A stretch of DNA of 9,751 nt from Parvularcula sp. (lineage in GTDB: Bacteria; Pseudomonadota; Alphaproteobacteria; Caulobacterales; Parvularculaceae), in assembly GCA_003506635.1 (NCBI GenBank), contig DNZB01000128.1, forward strand, positions 17,422 to 27,172, in the 5' to 3' direction. The notes under the pieces were generated by a model. The model saw only the letters and a program-made list of their open reading frames with translations, was not told the origin of the DNA and ran no database searches. Shown here in pieces: positions 6,173-9,751 of the stretch (positions within the stretch are counted from its first letter, which is position 1; every line of letters starts with the position of its first letter). Both the position numbers and the translations under genes were made by a program.

Positions 6173-7567
6173 GTGGGTAATCGGAGCGCAACCGCGCAAT
6201 CAGGGCTCTACCACTACGTCTGGCGCTGGCATTTCTACGCAGGGCTTTTCGTTGCGCCTTTTGTCCTGATCCTCGCACTCACTGGCGCCGCCTACCTCTT
6301 CAATGAAGAGTTGGAGAGCGTGCTTTATCATCGAATTCTGAGCGTCGATCCCGTTTTGGAGAGCGTGGCTGCTTCTGCTCAGGAACGGGCGGTGCTGGGC
6401 GCGCATAAGGGGTCGGAAATCCTCCGTTATGAAGCGCCAGCGGCGCCCGACCGGTCCTCCGAATGGACCTTGCGCAGGCCTGATGGCCGCTCGGTGGTGG
6501 TATTTGTTGATCCTGCTACAGCGGAAATCACCGGCGAGATCGACGATGGCTCGCGGCTCGGCAAAGTTCTTGTCGGCCTGCACGGCGAGTTGCTTGCCGG
6601 GCGGTTCGGCGACCTCCTCGTCGAGTTCGCCGGCTGTTGGGCGTTTGTCCTGCTCATCACCGGCGTCTTTCTGTGGTGGCCGCGCAAGGGGCGGCGCGCC
6701 GGCGTCGCGCTGCCGCGCTTCAGTGCGAAAGGTCGTAGCCTGTGGCGCGAACTCCACGCAGTTCCGGCGGCGTGGAATGCGCCGATCATTGCTTTCCTCA
6801 TTTTGACGGGCCTTCCATGGTCGGCATTCTGGGGGGAAAACCTCGCCAAACTCGGCGCACTTGACCCTCTCGCGGAGGCAATGGCGCCGACGCCGAACTT
6901 CATCGCTTCGCCGAGCGCGCCCCTTCACGAGGCGCATCAATCGCACGCCAGACCAGCCCGGCTCGAAGGTAATCCGCAGGCGGCGGATTTGCCGTGGTCG
7001 ATCCGGAAAGCCGTGTTGCCAGCGGGGGGCGGCGAGCAGCGCGTCGGCATCGATAGTGTCATCCGCGCCGCACAAGAGTACGGCGTCAATAAATCAGGCC
7101 TTCGGATCATCTACCCTTCAGGGCCAGCCGGCGTATTCACCTTGAGCTATGTTCCGGACCGGGCGCAGGAGCAGCGAACCATCCATATCGATCCGGCTGA
7201 CGGGGCTGTGCTGCAAGATGTCGGTTGGGCGCAATACAGCCCCCTCGGCAAAGCCGTCGAGTTCGGAGTAGAAACCCACGTCGGGCGCCAGTTTGGCGCC
7301 GCAAACAAATGGCTGATGTTTGCAAGCTGTCTCCTCCTTGTACTGACTGTCGTTCTCGGCGTCGTCACATGGTGGACACGGAGGCCGCGAGGGAACATCG
7401 GGGCCCCGCCAGTTCCGGACGATTTTCGGCCGAACATCGCGATCCTCATAGCCGCGATGGTGCTCGGCCTTGTTTTCCCTCTTGTCGGCGTATCGATGCT
7501 GGTCATCATATTGCTTGAAGTTGGCCGGAACGGCCTTCAGAGGCTCGGCGCCAGGCGAAGCCGATGA
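6173..7567 (+). CDS. PepSY-associated transmembrane protein (PiuB/FoxB-like reductase)
   Basis: This is a 464-residue inner-membrane protein of the PepSY_TM family, associated with iron uptake. Transmembrane segments are near residues 20-43, 146-169, 203-222, 379-402 and 421-448. Two periplasmic stretches resemble PepSY units (about 95-125 and 290-350, the second with HIDPADGAVL). Four histidines sit at the membrane edges in conserved contexts: H20 (RWHFYAG), H137 (GLHGELL), H195 (RELHAVP) and H369 (ETHVGR). In characterised members such as P. aeruginosa FoxB, this family binds heme and helps release iron from siderophores by reduction; the same role is inferred here. The start is GTG 6173, with GGAGG (6163-6167) at a five-base spacing. 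It lies 12 bases after the receptor stop, so the two form an operon. The stop overlaps the ATG of a possible short ORF. Confidence 0.88.
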   Translation: MGNRSATAQSGLYHYVWRWHFYAGLFVAPFVLILALTGAAYLFNEELESVLYHRILSVDPVLESVAASAQERAVLGAHKGSEILRYEAPAAPDRSSEWTLRRPDGRSVVVFVDPATAEITGEIDDGSRLGKVLVGLHGELLAGRFGDLLVEFAGCWAFVLLITGVFLWWPRKGRRAGVALPRFSAKGRSLWRELHAVPAAWNAPIIAFLILTGLPWSAFWGENLAKLGALDPLAEAMAPTPNFIASPSAPLHEAHQSHARPARLEGNPQAADLPWSIRKAVLPAGGGEQRVGIDSVIRAAQEYGVNKSGLRIIYPSGPAGVFTLSYVPDRAQEQRTIHIDPADGAVLQDVGWAQYSPLGKAVEFGVETHVGRQFGAANKWLMFASCLLLVLTVVLGVVTWWTRRPRGNIGAPPVPDDFRPNIAILIAAMVLGLVFPLVGVSMLVIILLEVGRNGLQRLGARRSR

Positions 7568-7716
7568 GTTGGGGCCGGCCTGATCAGGCGAAAGAGCCGA
7601 AACCCGAACGAGAAGGAAAATATAACGTCCAGGCGGCAGATCATACGGCGCGCACCGTCCTTATCGCCTTTATCCGTCGCAAAGGCGGTCTGCTTCTTCA
7701 AGGTTCATCAGATTGA
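7564..7716 (+). CDS. Possible 50-residue ORF coupled to the PepSY gene
   Basis: ATG at 7564 overlaps the PepSY stop in ATGA, an arrangement typical of coupled genes. It opens a 50-codon frame ending at TGA 7714-7716. The product starts MSWGRPDQAKEP, is charged in its first half, and ends with a short hydrophobic/basic stretch (TVLIAFIRRKGGLLLQ). I do not recognise it. Third-position GC is only about half, lower than in neighbouring genes, so it may not be coding. AGGCG about eight bases before the ATG could serve as a ribosome binding site. Confidence 0.28.
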   Translation: MSWGRPDQAKEPKPEREGKYNVQAADHTARTVLIAFIRRKGGLLLQGSSD

Positions 7717-7781
7717 GTTTGCCGGCTGGGAAGAGCGAGCCCACCAAACCCGCGCTTCAAAACCGGCGCCAGAGATCATGA

Positions 7782-7892
7782 TTAGTTAGAAAAGCGCTTC
7801 CATTTCCAGGCGCCCATGGGGCCGTATTTGAGGTTTGCGGCGCCGATCCCGTGCAAACGCAGTTGCGACAAGAAGTAGAACTCGCTATCCAC
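7782..7892 (-). CDS. Possible 36-residue ORF divergent from the methionine gene
   Basis: GTG at 7892 is preceded by AAGGGGG (7898-7904) at a five-base spacing, a strong ribosome binding site, and opens a frame of 36 codons ending at TAA (7782-7784). The product begins [15 protein letters not shown], contains [13 protein letters not shown] near its end, is basic and aromatic-rich, and mostly uses G or C at third positions, as real genes here do. The frame is closed by a stop 12 codons upstream of the GTG, inside the palindrome. I do not recognise it. It may be a small protein, or the surviving 3' end of a decayed gene. The same stretch is also open on the + strand as an unlikely extension of the methyltransferase. 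Confidence 0.35.
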   Translation of the reverse strand: MDSEFYFLSQLRLHGIGAANLKYGPMGAWKWKRFSN

Positions 7893-7911
7893 AGCCGCCC
7901 CCTTGAAAAAA

Positions 7912-7931
7912 ATATAAAGATATCCTTATAT
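7912..7931. promoter_or_regulatory. 20-bp palindromic operator upstream of the methionine gene
   Basis: ATATAAAGATATCCTTATAT is a palindrome centred on GATATC in which nine of ten base pairs match. It ends 21 bases before the ATG of the homocysteine methyltransferase gene. Its AT-rich symmetry stands out from the GC-rich surroundings. I infer a site for an ArsR-family methionine-cycle regulator such as SahR; that assignment depends on my memory of similar sites upstream of methionine genes. Confidence 0.55.
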
Positions 7932-7952
7932 GTGGTGAGAGATGGAGCTTCG

Positions 7953-9032
7953 ATGTCCGCCACCGACCCATTCCCCGGCCGCCCCGAGCGGATTTCGGCG
8001 CTGAAAGCCGCCCTTGCCGAGCGCATCGTCACACTGGACGGTGCGGCGGGCACTTTTATCCAGTCCTACGGGCTTGACGAGGCAGGCTACCGCGGAAGCC
8101 GCTTCGGCGACTGGCCGTCCGACGTAAAAGGCAACAACGACCTTCTCATCCTGTCGCGCCCTGAAATCGTCGCGGAGATGCACCGCGCCTATCTCGCCGC
8201 CGGCGCTGAAATCATCGAGACGAATACATTCTCATCAACAACGATCGCGCAGGCCGATTATGGAATGGAGGCGCTCGCCTATGAGATGAATGTCGAGGGC
8301 GCGCGGCTCGCCCGTGCGGAAGCTGACAAGGCGTCGGAGCCCAACCGTCCGCGCTGGGTCGCTGGCGCCGTCGGCCCGACGAACCGCACGGCGTCGATCT
8401 CGCCGGATGTCAACGATCCAGCGAAGCGCAATGTCGATTTCGATGCGCTCGTGGCCGCCTATGGAGAAGCCGCCCGCGGCCTCATTGAGGGAGGGGCCGA
8501 TACGATTCTGATCGAGACAATCTTTGACACGCTGAACGCCAAGGCGGCGATCTACGCGGTGAGAGCGCTCTTTGACGAACTCGGCTTTGAAGTGCCGGTG
8601 ATGCTGTCGGTGACGATCACCGACCAGTCTGGCCGTACGCTTTCGGGCCAGACCGCCGAGGCGTTCTGGTATTCGGTGCGCCACGCAAGACCTTTGTCCG
8701 TCGGCATCAATTGCGCGCTCGGGCCCGATCTTATGCGCCCGTTCGTGGCGGATCTGGCGCGCGTCGCTGATTGTTATCTGTCCGCCTATCCGAATGCCGG
8801 TCTGCCGAACGCCTTCGGCGGCTACGACGAAACGCCCTCGACAATGGCGAAGCATTTGGACGAATGGGCGCGATCAGGACTGCTGAACATCGTTGGCGGG
8901 TGCTGCGGCACGACACCCGATCATATCGCGGCTTTTGCCCGCGCGGTGAAAGGCGTCAGCCCGCGCAGCGTGCCGGTGACTCTGCCGGCGTTGCGACTCT
9001 CCGGTCTTGAGCCGTTCACGCTTGCAAGATGA
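7953..9032 (+). CDS. metH: Homocysteine S-methyltransferase, N-terminal module of split MetH
   Basis: This 359-residue protein corresponds to the homocysteine-binding module of cobalamin-dependent methionine synthase, which transfers a methyl group to homocysteine. The barrel contains [10 protein letters not shown] (28-37) and [10 protein letters not shown] (87-96). The zinc ligands are all present: Cys254 in GINCALGP, and Cys317-Cys318 in GGCCGTT. The end, [13 protein letters not shown], matches the linker that precedes the pterin-binding module in full-length MetH. Alphaproteobacteria often split MetH at this point, with the larger half encoded next door; here it does not follow within the remaining 719 bases. 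The start is ATG 7953, with GGAG (7944-7947) at a five-base spacing. A GTG at 7851 would add 34 residues that run through the operator and is rejected. A palindromic operator lies 21 bases upstream. Confidence 0.9.
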   Translation: MSATDPFPGRPERISALKAALAERIVTLDGAAGTFIQSYGLDEAGYRGSRFGDWPSDVKGNNDLLILSRPEIVAEMHRAYLAAGAEIIETNTFSSTTIAQADYGMEALAYEMNVEGARLARAEADKASEPNRPRWVAGAVGPTNRTASISPDVNDPAKRNVDFDALVAAYGEAARGLIEGGADTILIETIFDTLNAKAAIYAVRALFDELGFEVPVMLSVTITDQSGRTLSGQTAEAFWYSVRHARPLSVGINCALGPDLMRPFVADLARVADCYLSAYPNAGLPNAFGGYDETPSTMAKHLDEWARSGLLNIVGGCCGTTPDHIAAFARAVKGVSPRSVPVTLPALRLSGLEPFTLAR

Positions 9033-9231
9033 CTTCTGTCACGGATTGAACGCGATCAGGCCTTGTTTACCGCTGCGGCGCGAGGCGCATTGTCTTGCCG
9101 ATCCGCCGCGCTCGCGCGCACCATCAAGGTGGCGGATATTGTTAACGGGCTCCGCTCCACATCTGCCGGCATACGATGAAACGGATTGTCTTGCCCCCGG
9201 CGTGCATCGCGGGAATCATTTGGCGCCAGGT

Positions 9232-9320
9232 CAGATTTCTGGGTCCTTGTCCAAATCGCCGCTGCCGAAAACGTTCGCGAAAACGCCAGACGGCGAACGA
9301 AATCTGGTCCGGCGGCAGCG
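9232..9320. repeat. Nested and crossing inverted repeats, possible structured RNA
   Basis: There are three exact complementary pairs. CAGATTT (9232-9238) pairs with AAATCTG (9300-9306). CGTTCGC (9272-9278) pairs with GCGAACG (9293-9299) around a 14-base loop and sits directly inside the first stem. CGCTGCCG (9260-9267) pairs with CGGCAGCG (9313-9320) and crosses the first stem as in a pseudoknot. Such a set in a gene-free gap could be a non-coding RNA or a recombination remnant; no known family is recognised. Confidence 0.35.
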
Positions 9321-9353
9321 CAATTTAGCCGAATTCGCAGTTACGACGAAAAA

Positions 9354-9395
9354 CGTGATTAAAAAAAGGTTAGATTACAACTCCTGATTGTAGTC
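9354..9395 (-). terminator. Possible minus-strand terminator-like hairpin
   Basis: GATTACAA (9373-9380) and TTGTAGTC (9388-9395) form an eight-pair stem with one G-U pair and a seven-base loop. Read on the minus strand, the hairpin is followed after a five-base gap by seven T residues (complement of the A-run at 9361-9367; the gap makes it atypical). There is no minus-strand gene in the window for it to serve. Confidence 0.2.
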
Positions 9396-9416
9396 CGCGG
9401 CGTCGAAATGATCGTA

Positions 9417-9428
9417 GAACGATCGTTC
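9417..9428. repeat. Perfect 12-bp palindrome with helically phased half repeat
   Basis: GAACGATCGTTC is perfectly self-complementary. Its GATCGT also occurs at 9410-9415, 11 bases (one helical turn) before the copy at 9421-9426. It lies about 110 bases before the start of the gene at the right edge and may be a regulator site; no specific regulator can be named. Confidence 0.35.
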
Positions 9429-9455
9429 CACGGTTTGCGCGTTTCTGTTCGAGTA

Positions 9456-9496
9456 TCTGACAATACAGTCAGAATGTTAAACGGGGGTTTTATAAC
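9456..9496 (+). promoter_or_regulatory. Lux-box-like element with promoter for the right-edge gene
   Basis: TCTGACAATACAGTCAGA (9456-9473) has six-base inverted arms and fits CTG-N10-CAG, the outline of many LuxR-family sites. A -10-like TATAAC follows at 9491-9496. With 17-base spacing the -35 position would be 9468-9473, within the right arm, and would be poor (GTCAGA). A weak -35 overlapped by a dyad is the layout expected of an activator-dependent promoter. No luxR or luxI gene is in the window. Confidence 0.38.
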
Positions 9497-9536
9497 ATAA
9501 CAATTGTAGCCTAAAAATGGAGCGGGCAGCGCTGTC

Positions 9537-9751
9537 ATGGGGTTTATGAATAACAAGAGGCTACTTCCGTTATTCGGGGAACTGGACGTCGCCGGGGTTT
9601 CCGAGCGCCAGGAATTGTCGCGGATTGGCGCGACCAGGCCCCCTCTTGATGCGCAAACGGCGCAAGAATTCGATGTCGCTTCTGAGTTTATCTTCAATAC
9701 GTTGGTGCCAAGGCCGGTCGTCCGCGAGGTGGGCGGAATCAGCTTCATGAC
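9537..9751 (+). CDS. Start of a probable GAF-domain signalling protein (truncated by window)
   Basis: The first 71 codons are visible and the frame is open to the window edge. After a short leader (MGFMNNKRLLPLFGE), the pattern SERQELSRIG, then a Pro-containing stretch, then EFDVASEFIFNTL resembles the entry helix of GAF domains in bacterial sensor kinases and cyclases, which commonly reads ER-x-x-x-L...FD-x-x-x-x-x-A. The following VPRPVVREVGGISFM would enter the first strands. The effector domain lies outside the window, so kinase, diguanylate cyclase or regulator cannot be told apart. ATG 9537 and ATG 9546 are both possible; neither has a strong ribosome binding site, though GGGG lies three bases before 9546. 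A lux-box-like promoter region precedes it. That it is coding is fairly likely; its family is tentative. Confidence 0.5.
   Translation, partial: MGFMNNKRLLPLFGELDVAGVSERQELSRIGATRPPLDAQTAQEFDVASEFIFNTLVPRPVVREVGGISFM

Larger units (their letters stand above)
9033..9536. other. 504-bp stretch without a convincing gene
   Basis: No reading frame here has both a start with a ribosome binding site and a recognisable product. The frame that continues past the metH stop is open for 48 more codons and looks mildly protein-like (it contains TIKVADIVNGLRS), but it has no good start. The left 300 bases hold an 11-base direct repeat, ATTGTCTTGCC (9089-9099 and 9185-9195), and strong nested inverted repeats (9229-9320). 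From about 9340 the DNA becomes AT-rich and contains palindromes and a likely promoter for the gene at the right edge. Confidence 0.5.

Noticed and set aside
7851..7952. GTG start giving the methyltransferase 34 more residues
   Set aside because: The extension reads through the palindromic operator, lacks MetH similarity, and ATG 7953 has a well-placed GGAG.
9007..9387. 126-codon + strand frame overlapping the end of metH
   Set aside because: It begins inside metH at TTG, has low-complexity Arg/Pro-rich content with no recognisable motif, and covers the inverted repeats.
9417..9450. Alphaproteobacterial LexA box (GTTC-N7-GTTC)
   Set aside because: The two GTTC copies (9425 and 9447) are 18 bases apart, so the spacing does not fit.
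9478..9492. CtrA site TTAA-N7-TTTT before the right-edge gene
   Set aside because: Two mismatches in one half-site in an AT-rich stretch make a chance match likely.
9359..9748. 129-codon minus-strand frame antisense to the right-edge gene
   Set aside because: It is Ser/Thr/Arg-rich with no motif, while the opposite strand gives a GAF-like pattern.

Overview
The window looks like chromosomal DNA of a GC-rich alphaproteobacterium. The main support is a FliX flagellar assembly/regulatory protein with a CtrA-like site upstream, a DksA homologue with the alphaproteobacterial degenerate zinc finger, and a separate homocysteine-methyltransferase half of a split MetH. A Caulobacterales- or Parvularculales-like lineage is my best guess, but the sequence does not settle the order. 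I saw no rRNA, tRNA, CRISPR array, insertion sequence or phage gene.

Left part (1-1300): fliX and a dksA-type gene lie in tandem on the + strand, with a 180-bp gap that holds a good sigma70-type promoter for dksA. Middle-left (1455-3055): a two-gene minus-strand operon, pnuC then a NadR-like bifunctional enzyme, salvages pyridine nucleosides. PnuC imports nicotinamide riboside; the NadR-like kinase/adenylyltransferase traps it as NMN and may carry it on to NAD. The genes are coupled by a 4-base overlap using a TTG start.

Middle (3304-7567): divergent from pnuC runs a metal-acquisition set on the + strand: a small His/Cys-rich DUF2946 protein, a TonB-dependent siderophore-type receptor and, 12 bp after it, a PepSY transmembrane protein that probably acts as an inner-membrane reductase. 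The likely flow is outer-membrane uptake followed by reductive release of the metal at the inner membrane. A possible 50-residue ORF overlaps the end of the PepSY gene.

Right part (7717-9032): a stand-alone homocysteine S-methyltransferase (N-terminal MetH module) lies behind a near-perfect 20-bp palindrome, a probable methionine-cycle operator. A possible 36-codon ORF with a strong ribosome binding site points away from the same palindrome. The rest of MetH does not follow. Instead there are about 500 bp without a convincing gene but with several inverted repeats, then a LuxR-box-like site and the first 71 codons of a probable GAF-domain signalling protein that runs off the window.

The most interesting places are the operator with two possibly divergent transcripts (7782-7953), the structured gap after the orphan MetH module (9229-9320), the lux-box-like element before the truncated gene, and the altered NMN-adenylyltransferase motif in the NadR-like protein.
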